Positions 1 to 12,400 of a DNA stretch of 64,000 bases are shown in pieces. The notes beneath the pieces are model-generated. The model saw only the letters and a program-made list of their open reading frames with translations, was not told the DNA's origin and did no database searches. Positions within the stretch are counted from its first letter, which is position 1. Each line of letters opens with the position of its first letter. The stretch comes from Aphrophora alni (lineage: Eukaryota; Arthropoda; Insecta; Hemiptera; Aphrophoridae). The position numbers and the translations under genes are program-made. Location: assembly GCA_963513935.1 (NCBI GenBank), contig OY740770.1:93528511-93592510 (forward strand), read 5' to 3'.

Positions 1-57
1 TTAGCGGTTCCGTACAAGCTCATTCGTGGAATGGACGTTAGGCGGATTATTGCTTAT

Positions 58-951
58 ATAAGTCAACGTGCAGAACTTTCAAAACACGACGTGAAACGTT
101 GAAAAGTGTGAATGATCTCTATCAAGCTGATCTAGTGGAATAATGATACTGTACCCTGGTGAGAATAGCAATTACAAGTTTATATTTACTATGATCAATT
201 TTCTGACAAAACTAGCGATTGCAGTGCCGTTGAAAACGAAATCAGGCCCCGAGGTGTCTCAGGTGTTGGTACCTATATTGAATAGAATGGTATAAATCAA
301 TTTCAGACGGATAACGGTAAAGATTGTTTTATTAACCAAGTGAAAATTTATGAAGAAATACAATAAAATCATTATGCGACATATATTTAGAAGAAACAAT
401 CCATAGTGGAACGATTGACGTATACTTAGAACAAAATAATATAGAGTGAGTTTACAACACGAGGCAGTTACGCGTGGTTGGATCTCTTTAAGAGTGTATT
501 AAAGAAGCACAACAATACTGTGCACGAAACCGTGCATCACACGATTGGCATGAAACCGACTCCTGTGACAAAAATGCACGAGAAAATGTTGCTGGAAAAA
601 TCGCAGCAACGGTCAAAAGACCCAAAGTCGTACCGAAATTTAAAGTGGACGACAAAGTTCGAATATCAAATTATAAAAAAACTTTTACGAAAGGTTATCT
701 ACCAAATTGGGAAAATGAAATGTTAACTGTGTACGCTGTTGTGCTGACCACTCCTGTAACGTACGTTTTACAAGAATCGAAAGGTATCATTCCTAGGGCG
801 GATTTTACGGTGAAGAATTGAGCAGATCGACTGTAGGTGACGTTTATATCTTAGAGAAGTGTGTGAAAAAAAGGGAATACAATTTTTGTAAAATGGTTAG
901 ACTTTGATGAAACACACATCTCGTGGATAGATAAAGATAATCTTTTGGTAT
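58..951 (+). pseudogene. Polinton/Maverick-type integrase relic (rve core plus chromo-like C-terminus)
   Basis: This is a decayed retroviral-type integrase of the kind carried by Polinton/Maverick DNA transposons. Read across several frame changes, the pieces are in the right order: an N-terminal segment ending LYQADLVE (about 85-145) with the first catalytic Asp; a beta-strand segment ending AVPLKTKSGPEV (about 175-265); QTDNGKD (about 304-324) with the second Asp; SIVER (about 400-415) with the catalytic Glu; TIGMKP (about 541-560); and KGYLPNWENE (about 684-717), a signature of this integrase group. A last stretch (about 811-951) reads FYGEELSRST and then VKWLDFDETHISWID, a chromodomain-like tail. 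In-frame stops (around 146, 367, 820 and 883) and frameshifts make it non-functional. I did not recognise other Polinton genes (polymerase B, ATPase, protease, capsid) downstream; anything to the left lies outside the window. Family assignment is confident; placing it in a complete Polinton is inference. Confidence 0.85.
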
Positions 952-3055
952 AATGACTCACTCCACAACATTTCGATGTAGTCATCGTTAGAGATTGTAA
1001 TGTAACGAACAGTTTAGTGATGGAATGTAGATAAAGCTATTCTTGTGGTGTAATGACTCGTCGTGCCCTACGATGCTTCTTCAATTGAAACTTTACTCCA
1101 ATCAACTTTCTTTTACTCTTTTCGAGTAAGCCCCAGCACAGTAATGAATCAAAAATAAGATATTCACTTATTTATGTGAAATATCTATTCTTCAATGTTT
1201 TATTTAAAATTGATCTTATATAATAAAAATGACTAAATGCCCCTTTAATATTCCAACAAATTTATTGTATATTGGTATTTTATACAATTTTAAATTTTAA
1301 ACGAATATTCATTCAAAAATTGTAAAAGTGTTACCTTTTGAGACATAACTATAGTTGGCTTCGGCTCCTGTTAAGATAAGATGAACAGAGTTTAGCGAAT
1401 AGCAGACTTATGTTTTCAAACTGATGCTCCATGGCGGTTGAAATCTGAAGTTCCTGGTGAGTTTAAAATCGGTTTCCACGTTTTTTTAATATATGTATGC
1501 TGATATTAAAGGTTTTTCCTCGATGTCGTCTCTTCCATATTGTTTTTAAGTTGAATTATTCACTCATTACACTGAAGATATTTAAATTGTTTTTATTTTA
1601 AAAGCTTTTTTTTTTAATTGTAGTAATTAAATTTGTACTAGTGTTTATTAGTTTTATTTGAATTGCACCATTTACCAATTCTTTTAAAATTTTCGTCCTG
1701 TAACATTTATTGAAATTTCTAATTCCATAACCAAAAAAACTGTCCAAAATTATTATATTTTTCTCACATTATTTAGTTTCTTTTTTAAAAATATTCTTGT
1801 TAAATCTCCATAGATAATTTTCACTATTTATTACTTCTGAAACTGTTCTTGAAGATGAACTTTGTCGATTACATACTTCTTGAAGTATGTAAGAAGACCT
1901 TCCTCGGTGGTGTTATAGAATTAATTTCTAGACATTTTTTAGTACTAGAAAAGACCTTCCTTGGTGATTGTGGTGAACAAACTCTTTTTTCGCTGGTGGT
2001 GGAGAACAGAACAATTTTTACGAGTTCAAAGTGGCACTGCTGCCAATTTCTGTCAAAAATGTCCCCACGCTTTTCTTTTTATTCTCTTTATTTTGGTCTA
2101 ATTTTCTATGTATTCCTTTTGACAGTTTTTGTTTTAACCCTTTAATACTTGTATTACTTATCTGCCTTTTGTTTATTGATAAATATTTTTTTGTTATTTA
2201 AATTTTCCATTCTAAAATAACGCAGTTGTATAACCTTGAATTTGGCTCCTCATTCTGGTATGAAACCTCCCTCTGCACTGAATTCGTAGTTCTATCTGTC
2301 TCTACCTGTTTAATGTGAATTTTTTACTAATTTTCTTCAAGTTTCCATAACTTTTGATTTGCCTAAGATTTTTTAAATTTGAAAATTGTATCCTTTACAT
2401 AATGATTTCTAGATTCCATAGAAACTTGAATTGCAGTTCTAGGACAATAACTTTCAAAGCTGTCTGTTTTAAGATTTTCGTAATTTTTTCTTAACAATTT
2501 TTTGATTCTCTTAGAATGATCTCCTTTTTCTTTCTGATCTCGTTATTCTCCTATAGATATTTTCTTGACCTTTGTTTTACATTGAGGTAAAGTATAACAC
2601 ATTTAGATCAGTTTTTTTTTTTCCACAGAATTTAATTATGTCACAAATCAAACACCTTCACGTACAAGAGTTTTAAGTGGGGATAGTTTCCTTTATTGAT
2701 AATTTTATTTATCCATTTTCTGTTAACAAGACAAAAGTCTTTTTAACTGATTGAAATAATCACACCACTTTATAGACAGCAAGTTCTTGTAGTAATGGCA
2801 AAAAACCTTTCAGTCAACATCGCCTGATACAAAAAAGGAGACAAGAGTATAAAATATAGACTGCTAGCCTTCGATTACTCTAATAACGGCAGAGTCGTAA
2901 AGGAACAAAGGAACAAGAGGGGTTAAGAAAGACCTGATAGAAAAGATAAAAGAGAGGGAGGGATGTAACCAAAGATTATTTTTGCAGAAGAAAAAAAAAG
3001 TTGGATTTTATTGCGGAATTGGTTTGATTGTTTTTATTGAGCAAAATATCAATAA

Positions 3056-3060
<5 letters not shown>
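952..3060. other. Intergenic AT-rich stretch, no gene recognised
   Basis: No gene is supported here. One long open frame (1849-2145, +) has weak, Phe/Leu-rich composition and contains a twice-repeated element: AAGACCTTCCT followed by C/TGGTG occurs near 1891 and 1954. A short stretch at about 2826-2927 (+) reads like protein (YKKGDKSIKYRLLAF), but it follows a stop and matches nothing I know. These are probably old mobile-element debris. Confidence 0.4.

Positions 3061-3106
<46 letters not shown>
3061..3106. repeat. (TA)23 microsatellite
   Basis: Uninterrupted TA dinucleotide repeat of about 46 bases, just after an AATAAATAAA run. Confidence 0.97.
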
Positions 3107-3109
<3 letters not shown>

Positions 3110-3655
3110 TATATAAGCCGAATATTTTGTGAAAGGGGTTTCATTTCTGCTCATGAAGACTCGATGGCTAAAACGATTTTATATTAAACAAATATTTTAC
3201 CAATTTTCGTTAAAAAGTTTTTGTGTTTCATCATTTTTGAAGTTAATACAATGATATCAGTTATACAGGAAAACACATAGTTACATTTCAGGAAATAATA
3301 ATCCAATTTATTGATCTTAAAGTGACTTCAAGTAGGACTTCCCTAGAAAACAATGTATTAGTTCTTAAAATGTTAATTGTAATCTATTATCAGTGATACT
3401 CATTGCGTTTTTTATTTTTGAACATTTCTGTAAGTTGAAATGTGTTATTTTTACATTTATAACTTAAATGTTGTATGAACACAATGCAAATTTGTGTGTA
3501 ATAAAGAAGGTATTAAACCGATGCTGAAATTCAAACTTTAAAGTTAATTAGTTACATAGCAAAATATGTTTCATCGCTTTCATATTATTATCTGTTTATT
3601 AAAATACATTCGTTGGCTCCAAATCTAGAGATAAATCCTTTGTACTAGTGCTTTT

Positions 3656-3778
3656 AGAAAATGAAGATTCAAGCAAGGACGAAGGTTTTAAAGATCGATC
3701 CGGAGTGAGAAAGACAATTCCTTCATTATCAAAGTATACCGCAGTTTTATTTCGATATAATCTTTTACAGAAATATTA
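3656..3778 (+). CDS. Possible 3'-terminal exon or coding remnant, unknown product
   Basis: After an acceptor-like TACTAGTGCTTTTAG the sequence is open for about 40 codons and ends in TAA at 3776-3778. The peptide is acidic and Ser-rich at first (ENEDSSKDEGFKDRSG) and then basic/hydrophobic (KTIPSLSKYTAVLF). Base composition is visibly less AT-rich than the flanks. The open frame continues slightly upstream of the putative splice site, so it could equally be a fragment of a mobile-element ORF. No partner exon could be joined with confidence; the acidic candidate exon at 5499-5561 lies downstream and cannot precede it. Confidence 0.22.
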
Positions 3779-4815
3779 AAAAATATGTTATAAGCAGAGC
3801 AAAGCATTGACACGAGAGTCTGGTGTTGAAATTAGTTATCTGTCTGTAACTAGGCGTATTTTGGTGATGTTAAAATCATATAATGGTATATTTTACCAAA
3901 TTGATTACCTTATAGAGTAGTAAATTTTCTAATTTTTACTACTGTATTTTAAAGTATTTATCTAATCTGAAATCGTATATGATGATTTACAAAATAATAA
4001 ACCCTTTTTAAATAAGAGTAATGTTTGTTGGTAAATCCCCAGCTTACAAGATAATATGCTAATTTACATTAAATATGAATGAACATTACAGAAATTTCCC
4101 CAAATATTTTGCCTTTAAAAAGGAACACAACATCTTGATTAATATCAATGCAAGAGAAAAATATGATTTCATTGTATGACATGTACAATGAAGATTGAGA
4201 AAATGTATTTATTCCCCAAGGACTTTCCCCTGAAGTGATGCTAACACGCGGCCTACTAGGACGACGCTTGACGTTGAAACCACTCGCCAAGCAACCGTAA
4301 CAAAAAAATACTTACACCGCTTATAAGTTATACTCTGAAATTTTATATTACTTTATATAGTTTTATATGCTCAAGCTTTGTGTAAAATATATCCTACATT
4401 TTGGACAACTCAAATCTGTTTATTCCTTAACTTCTTAAATCACTATGTCATTTGTGGGAATGTGTGCCTTATAGTGACTACCAGCAAATGACGATTGCTC
4501 ACCTACTTCTCCTAGAAGAATTCATCAAAGGTAATGCATCACATCTCTTTCTCTTTCGCACAAATGTATCCTGTCTTTCATTTAGTAATTACTAATCTTA
4601 TAAATTTATGTTTACAAAATTAATATTTATTTTACGCGCCCTTTAAATGTTTCGTATCTAAAAGGGTTTATTTTATAACTACCGCTAATACACTGTATTT
4701 AACAAGGGTCATCTTATTGGTTTATGTAAAATAAAATAGTCTTTTAACTGTTGTAACATCAAATTATGTATAACGTACCAAAGGTTTTCTATTTATATGT
4801 TATTTTTGAAGAATA

Positions 4816-4818
<3 letters not shown>

Positions 4819-4850
<32 letters not shown>
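4819..4850. repeat. (TA)n microsatellite
   Basis: About 16 TA dinucleotides in an AT-rich stretch. Confidence 0.95.
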
Positions 4851-4854
<4 letters not shown>

Positions 4855-5498
4855 TGATTTGAGTTTTCTTATTGTAAATGAATTGATACATCTTAAGTGA
4901 GTTTACATTACAAAAATATATATAAAAAAAAATAAATAAAAAAGATATTCTTTCGTAAAAAACAAAACATCAACAAACTATATTCACAAGATAATTAAAT
5001 TATAATTTTATCGTAGGAGAGCTTGGTTTTATTGTTTTAATGTAATATAGTAAATAATAATGGGCTTTAGAGTAATATATTTTTAAATGTTGTATAGTCA
5101 AGATTAGAATATTGTTGTTTTGTATACGCAAGAGTAACAGGCTAAGGTTAGCTAATAGTAGGGTCATTTATTTACTTAGTTACAAAGTTCATTCAGAATC
5201 AACCCCCCCACCCCACTTAGTTTTTTATCTTAAAAAGTTAATAATTTTTGTTCAGTTGATGTTTACTTACTTTACCATTTAGAATATTATTCTTTAATTG
5301 CACCCGTAAAAATATTCTTTGGATAGACTCTATATTTGTAATTAGTTTATTTGATTAGTTGATATTACTCAATATGACTACTTTAAGACTAGCGACAAAA
5401 TGTAATTAAGAAAAAAAAGTATTATTTTCAAGACTTCAATTACGCTACGACTTCAAGCTATTCCATATTTTCTGCTTTATATTCTGATTTTAAAACAG

Positions 5499-5561
5499 TA
5501 ACCGAGGAAATGGACGACCTTAACGCTAATTTGGATAATGCAGAGGATGAATATCTACCGA
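5499..5561 (+). CDS. Candidate 63-bp internal exon, acidic peptide, unknown gene
   Basis: The stretch is preceded by a pyrimidine-rich tract ending AAAACAG and followed by GTATCT, so it could be an internal exon with start phase 2. It encodes TEEMDDLNANLDNAEDEYLP, a strongly acidic peptide with clearly more coding-like composition than the surrounding DNA. The frame stays open to 5710, but after 5562 it becomes Phe/Leu/Lys-rich like the AT background, which fits an exon running into an intron. No neighbouring exon was found, so this is only a candidate. Confidence 0.25.
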
Positions 5562-6247
5562 GTATCTTTGTACTCAGTTTGATATTAAAACCGCATTCTA
5601 TTCTCAAATATAAAATGATAAAGCTGTTTCACCTGCTGAAAAAGACTAGCTCCTATTTTTTAGTAAAAATTACCTCAAATATTTATTATTATATTAAATG
5701 GACAATTTGAACAGTCTAACTCTTTCAAAGAATTGTTTATCAATTTTCTTCAATATTCACCTATGTTGGAAATATAAAAATTTAGTCATTTAAACAGTTT
5801 ACTAGAACGACCTACTTTGTTATAGAAGCTATATCATTTGTTCCAGATCATTACGACTTATGTTCAAAACACTTGTTGAAGACTATACAAACTAGCCAAA
5901 TATTATTTGTATAAATCATATAAACTCCGAGTTAGATATAACACATACGATAAATTCATACAAATAATAAATTAATTAATTCAAAACTGTTAATAGTTTC
6001 TTTAATGAAAGTGAAAATATAAAAATCACTGAAGTTGTAAGATATTGTTTAAATTTTATAGATTTACTCTGAAATAACAGGTGACTTGTTTACTTTAAAA
6101 GGTTTTTAATTTAGTGTTTTTTTTTAACAATTAGGGTATATATTACGATGTGCAATTTATTATAATATTATCATGGGAAAATAATTATGGCAGTCATTTT
6201 GTTGTAAATGCACGCTAACCTCACAGTTTAAAATAATTTGGATAATT

Positions 6248-6251
<4 letters not shown>
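5562..6251. other. AT-rich stretch, no gene seen
   Basis: Nothing beyond short AT-rich open frames and homopolymer runs. Confidence 0.5.

Positions 6252-6306
<55 letters not shown>
6252..6306. repeat. (TA)n microsatellite
   Basis: About 27 TA dinucleotides. Translation of this tract gives a Tyr-Ile run that creates a spurious open frame across 6238-6420. Confidence 0.97.
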
Positions 6307-6311
<5 letters not shown>

Positions 6312-6456
6312 GCTTGAGTACTTTAAATGGGGAGTAACATTGATAGTAACATTTTTAAGTGTGTATTACCAAAGAAGAAAAGCTAACACATCATTTAAGA
6401 TAGTTCAAGTTATTAATTAAAAGCTTCCAATAAGGTAAACAATAAATTGAAATGAA

Positions 6457-6458
<2 letters not shown>

Positions 6459-6490
<32 letters not shown>
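6459..6490. repeat. (TA)n microsatellite
   Basis: Second TA tract, about 150 bases downstream of the previous one. Confidence 0.95.
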
Positions 6491-6491
<1 letters not shown>

Positions 6492-7075
6492 GTATTATTA
6501 TAAATATTTTATTGAAAATATTTTGTTGAAAGAAACATTCATTGGCAAAACTCTAAACAATATAAAAAAAAAGAAAAATGTCCAAACGAGGTGCCAAGAT
6601 TATAATTTAAAAGAAAGGAACATAAAAAACGTTTATATAGGTTTAAAAAATATTAGGAATAATATTCATTTATGTTTATAGAGGGGGCAGATAGTTTAAA
6701 CGTAAAAACATTTTAATGTTTATGTGCATTTATATACTTTTTCAAACAAAAATAACATTATATAACAAATTAATATAATTGGAAAATAGTTCATTTTTAT
6801 TAGTTTTAACGTAGCTTCCTTCATAAAGGAAGGTTTATCAGATGTTTCTCCAAATCTAGCTTCTATTAAGAACAAACTATTATGTAACAGGTGTTTATAA
6901 CGACGATTTCTTACAACTGACGCTAATTTGATGTATGAGTACATCAAGACTTGATTTATATTTAACCCCATTTAGACAATATTATCTTAAAACTTGAAAT
7001 AGTTCTGAGGCGTTTTATTTAACAGACAATATTAATTAGATATCATGAATTAAATTGCATGAACCGTAAAGTAGA

Positions 7076-7140
7076 AAAGATTCTTAAGTTCGATTCCCTG
7101 TCTAGGTTGTATATTTTCCACTTGAAATATTATTGTATTT
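7076..7140 (+). mobile_element. 5'-truncated tRNA-derived SINE fragment
   Basis: The sequence contains a B-box-like AGTTCGATTCCC followed by TGTCTAGGTTGTATATTTTCC and CACTTGAAATATTATT. The same B-box plus TCTAG.TCGTATATTTT tail occurs in the three copies at 43.1-43.7 kb. The A-box half is missing or too diverged here. This is the SINE 3' half in plus orientation. Confidence 0.55.
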
Positions 7141-8339
7141 TCATTACTTGCTGGTAAAAAAACGTATTAACGTTAAAAACAATAAATTAAAAATGAGTTA
7201 ATAATGTCTTTTGATTGATCCTCTTTAAATCTATGTCTAATTATGATAAACAAAATTTGAATAAAATCAAATAAAAAATGAATTATAACAAATATTAAAA
7301 TTGAAAGGAATGTGCAATAAATAGAATATGATATGACTTGATGTTTTAAAATTATGAAATTAACATTTTTAAACACAGAAGTCTCTATTTTCTTGAAGGT
7401 GGACATTAAATAATAAATCTGCCATATAACCGTCAGTTTGATAAAATTTTCAATTATTTTCTTTACCTAGGGTTTACTTGAAAAAGAATAATGATTTTAT
7501 TCTATCAGATATAATTTGGCCTAATCTCAAATCACTCTATGTTCAAGCTTACAACAACGTTTACACTTTAGGAATGTTTAGCCACAACTATTTCATTGAA
7601 ACATTTTTTATCCTTTAAATTAAATATTTTCCTCTTAAAAAATAACTTCGAAATTATTTATAAACAAATGTTTTTTTTCCTAAACAAATATACAAAATTT
7701 AAATGTGTTATAGAATATATATACACATATTGATACTGTACAATGTTTTCATTTTATATGTGAAACTGAAGATGACGACTTTGTTGTTGAAACGTACTAT
7801 TTGTGAGAATTGGTGTTCAAGTATTATTCTATCAAACATAGGATACACTGATTAAGTATACCTTAGTTAAATCTGTTGATATAAAAAAGGAAGAAAAATC
7901 GCCTTTTGATGTAAAGAAGGCAATGTTTTCATTGTATTTATTTTAAAATTGATAACCCTTTGTATTAAAAGTGTTGTTTTGATTTTTTTTTTAGAAATTG
8001 GAAATGTTTTAATTCGTTCAGTATTTCCCCAGGAACCGGTTGTAAAACGAGTTATAAATGTTGGCTGAGAACTCCAAAATAACGTAAATTATGTAAATCT
8101 GTAAATAAATTAACAATAATATGAAAATTTAGAACTAATGTCAGTTCTTGTCCAAATAGCCTTCAAATTTGTCAAAAGAAGTACATGACACAGAGATCAT
8201 TTTAATTACCTCCAAAAATTATCGAAATCACGAATGATATAAAATGATATTTCACGAAACTAAAATATCTTGTTACCCAGTTTGCAGACAGTTTACTCTA
8301 CAGTTTAAGAAACGTTTATCAACATTCTGAGTGTAATGA

Positions 8340-8424
8340 TAAGTTTACATTTAGGACGCCCTCCCTTCCTTTACCTCTTCTGCCCAGTATAAGATCCATC
8401 ACAAACTTGGCACTTATATTTCAT
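8340..8424 (-). pseudogene. Zinc-finger/AT-hook-like coding fragment
   Basis: From an ATG at 8424 the minus strand reads MKYKCQVCDGSYTGQKR, with a CxxC pair as in the start of a zinc finger. A single stop (TAA at 8371-8373) follows, and then RKGGRPKCKL in the same frame, an AT-hook-like basic motif. A TTTGCAG acceptor-like site lies a few bases upstream of the ATG. The second pair of zinc ligands is not evident. It may be a mobile-element protein fragment or chance. Confidence 0.2.
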
Positions 8425-10796
8425 TAGCAAAACTGCAAAGGGCACAAGTTGTAACTGAATATATTAGTGTGATGGTAGCTATATTGAAGCTATATAAACA
8501 TTGTAGATGGAAATCAAAGTATCAAGTTAATGACATTTTCCTAAGATCTCTTAACATAAGGTTATGAAATGTCAGATTTATTTTGTTTAAACTTTGGTTA
8601 ATTTTAAAATCGTAGGAAATAACTTTCAAAAAATTTTCATGACTTAGAGATATTTTAGGTATTAAACTTCAAACGTTGCTTTTAAAAAAACTACTTGAGT
8701 TTTTAAAATTTAAAAAAGCATTTACTTTAGGGACTACGACTCATACTACTCCAAATAACCCCGAATCTTTAAAATGATTTTTTCAATAGTTTATTCACAA
8801 CATGTTGACGAGGACAATAAGACAGAATTAGTATTTTGAAGATTATTAACCATAAATTATACGATTATACTTCAGTCATTGAAACATTATATACAGAAGT
8901 AACATGTCCAAAAATAGTGGGGAAACTTACAATTCAGTGATATCACTAAAAATAAAATAATTTAATCATATTTCCTAAAATCATTTATGTACTCCTTCAA
9001 AACCTATTCCAGTATATAAGATAACTTGAAACTATTTTTTTTACATATGTTGTTATTTTGCCTGTGTTGTGTGGATAATATTGAATTTATTCAAGTGTAT
9101 TTGTTTTGGTTTCGATTTGTCATTAGGACCTACGTAATTATAATAAAGTGATTAAACAGTGTCATTATGTAAGTTGTTTAGCAGGTAAAAATGAACCATT
9201 ATAACTGTATGAATAACATTATTTTAATAACATGTGGAAGGTAAGGTGAAATTTAGCAACATAGTATGTTTATAAAAGTTGTTATATGTTGTACTGTAAT
9301 AAGTGTTGGTGCTTATATATAAGGTTTTATTTCATGCAACACCTAACTATGGTCATGTCATAATACCTATTGTGTAAGGTAAAGAACTTTCTATTTCTTC
9401 CACTTTGAAGTAGATAACACTAATAAGTTTATTTACCAACCTCAACTTTCTTCTCTAATATTTCATGCAAAAAATGTTTTGTTTTTATTCAAATAATTAT
9501 GTGTTTATAATGGTTTAAATATTGTGATTAAGTTTATATTCACTTAAAAAGATTTATATTATTTTAATGGCATTGTTTATTCACCTAAACACAAATGCAA
9601 AGTTAAAAATATCAAATGTATACTTATCTCCTAAGACCTTATAAAAATCATTCGATAAGCTGCAAGGTTATTTGAAAGAATAGTTAAATTTCACGTCAAA
9701 ATAGACATATTGTTAACAATATGATGATTCAACCTTGATTATGAGGATGAAGTTGGGACAGAAGATTTCCGAACTTAGTATAAATAAAATTAAAGTGTTT
9801 AGGAGTATTTTGATATAGAGATTAAAGAGTAAAGGTGAGAGTGCTTTAAATATAGTCTACTTAATTTAATAGGATTAGACGATATTTTGTTTTGGCTTAG
9901 TGATGAAAAAATTGGCTTAGAACAGAAAAATTTGAAGTCACAATCCTTTTATTGGGCCTAAGTTCATATCATTATGAATATGCCTATGAAATAACTTGTG
10001 TCTATTAATATTTTAGCCCGGGGACTGGGTAGACACTTTTACAATGCTGTTAGGTTTAGTATTATAGATAATTATCAAAAAAATATTTTCTGTCTCTGAT
10101 TTGTTATAAATTTATCGACTTGTTTAATTTTCTATGAGTTTAAAATGCACTGTTCTCGATTACAATAAGTATAAATGTAAACAAACTTAAGTAATTACCG
10201 ATTTGTGTTGAAGCCGAGTTCCACACTAAGAACTGGTGTTTTAAACTTATAAACCCTTATAAAATCACTCCTAATTTTGTTAAAAAACTATAAACACTTT
10301 AGTTTGTCAACATATAAATAGTAGTATGCTGATTCAAGAAAACCTGTGAATAATTCTGTATTTAAATAACTTTCATTCTGCATTCAATCAAAATAAACTT
10401 CATGATACAAATAAATTTTAATACATTCTTTATATAGGATTGTCATCATTATTAGTTTTATAAATACTTGTAGTTTTATATAAATAATTAAAATATTGTT
10501 CCATTTTAGATAGCTACCAATAAAAATGTATTATTTTTTTAAGCATTGCGTTCAAATGGAGAAAAATAAATTAAAACACTATGGTTTCAAGGTTATATTA
10601 AATTATATATCACTGAAATAAGAGATTTCATCAGGTAATGACATAAAAAAGTCATGTAAGTAGGTAACAAATTTATATAAATAAAAGCTCAATTTAAGAT
10701 GATTATTGACAAATTCACATAATCGGCACAGAGACGATACACATTGGAATATAATCTTGGTTAAGTACAAAGAGTATCTTTAAGTTGAGAATTGTG
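8425..10796. other. AT-rich stretch, no gene seen
   Basis: No open frame with coding-like composition, no recognisable element and no structured repeat was found in this stretch. Confidence 0.5.
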
Positions 10797-10817
10797 TTTT
10801 TTTTTTTTTTTTTTTTT
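10797..10817. repeat. Poly(T) run
   Basis: About 20 consecutive T followed by AATTATTTTTTTTAATTT. It could be the tail of a minus-strand retroposed copy, but no body was identified. Confidence 0.85.
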
Positions 10818-11399
10818 AATTATTTTTTTTAATTTAGAGTAAATGAGTAAAATCTTGTACTCTGCAAAATATACCTTAAACCTACATCTATTAATCAGTA
10901 ATTTATACAACATTAAAAACAAAGAAGTGTCGTACTATTTTAACCCATTACAGTTATTTATTAAGAAATATATTTCCACTGTAGATTTTGAATTGTTTTA
11001 GAAAGGTTTGAGCCTTAGAAACACATTTAGGCTCTTTTACACCAGTGTATCTGTGGCTTTAGATTTTGTCAAATATTGTATTATGACTAGTTTTCAAATT
11101 TATTATAAATTTTGAAATCTGTGCAGAGTAGATTGAAGGACCCAGTAATTCTTTAGATTACGTTAAAATTGACTTTATTACAGTTTTCGAAAATAAGTGT
11201 AGAACAAAAAACATACTAATTAAATTTGTTAGTAAACTCTTAGGAATTAGTTAATATTTACAAATAATTCAGGAGTTTAACTTTAGTTTTTCTTGAAGAA
11301 TTTTTCTCAAATAATACATAGTTTATGTTTTTTGTTCGATGTAATTACTTTTTTTAAAAATAATTAAATATATTGCAACTCTATATATTTACTTTAAAA

Positions 11400-12400
11400 C
11401 AATTCCAATAATTGAATTTTCATACAACACTCATATACATTGATGTGTAAGTAGTGAAGCCACGTCTAACTCTGAAGAAACAATGATTGTTTCGTAACAC
11501 AAGAGGTATGCTAACAATTCTACAAACTAAGTACGCATAATTAATTTTGGTACTACACAATAGTCCCTTACATAACTCCTCCATCCCTAAATAAGACTGG
11601 TGGTTGAACAACGGGCGCCAGCAAAGTTGTCATAATTATTTTTAAGTACGAAGCTCTGTAGTTCACCGATTATGACCCCACAGAAGGCAATTGTCCAGAC
11701 ACTGATGTCATCAGTGACATCTGTCTATTTGCCAATCAATCCTGGAGATAGTATCTAGGTTGATTTTTTCGAGCTCCTGTTTCCTTGCGTTAGCTGAAAA
11801 CTCTGAGTTTTGATATACTTATAGGTTCAGGTTAGAGAAATCCATTAATCTTGGGAGTCCTCCAGTCGTTTTGGATGAATGATAGAGCCTCCTAATAATA
11901 TTATTATTAGAAATAATCAAGAATATACCTTAGAGAGTGACAGCAGCTATTTCCTTTTCACTAACTGTTTTTAATAATGCTTAGGTAGGAAATGTTGCCC
12001 GATTCTGATTTATATCTGGGAAATAGTTGATTACATTGTCTGTAACCTCTGGAGCTGTGTATTTACAGGCGTCTGCTATCTTTGTTCTTGTCCCTTGATT
12101 ACTGCTGTCTTGCAGTCAATTTTCTCGTCAAATGAGCAGACGTATTTTGAATTTGATTTATTATTACAATTATTGCCTCAACATTTCAGAACTAGTTAGT
12201 GTTTTCAACAATATGTAAATTCACGAAATATATAATATTTTCTTAATTTAATTTACAGTTGATTTCTATTAAGCTTTCAAACTGTCACATATTTTCTAGT
12301 TTGGGTTCAATTGGTAATATTTCTCTGTAATACTCATAAACTTTCATTATCTTACTGTACAGTTAATAATCTCTATGGTTAAGACAACGCTAGGGTAAAG
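11400..12400 (-). mobile_element. Decayed sequence attached to the Ty3/gypsy relic
   Basis: Minus-strand fragments with coding-like composition (for example KIADACKYTAPEVTDNVINY near 12070-12100 and NARKQELEKINLDTISRIDW near 11740-11800) lie directly downstream of the gypsy reverse transcriptase/RNase H remains, broken by stops and frameshifts. I cannot assign them to a named domain. Position suggests they belong to the same element or to a second nested one. No paired LTRs were found. Confidence 0.4.

Noticed and set aside
6238..6420. Open frame with a long Tyr-Ile run
   Set aside because: Created by translation of the (TA)n tract; no other coding evidence.
7173..7406. 77-codon minus-strand frame with a hydrophobic stretch
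   Set aside because: Very AT-rich, and Phe/Ile-rich frames of this length are expected by chance here; no signature.
11201..11338. MITE-like inverted repeat (GAACAAAAAACATA arms)
   Set aside because: Arms are only about 14 bases and A-rich, which is easily due to chance at this composition.
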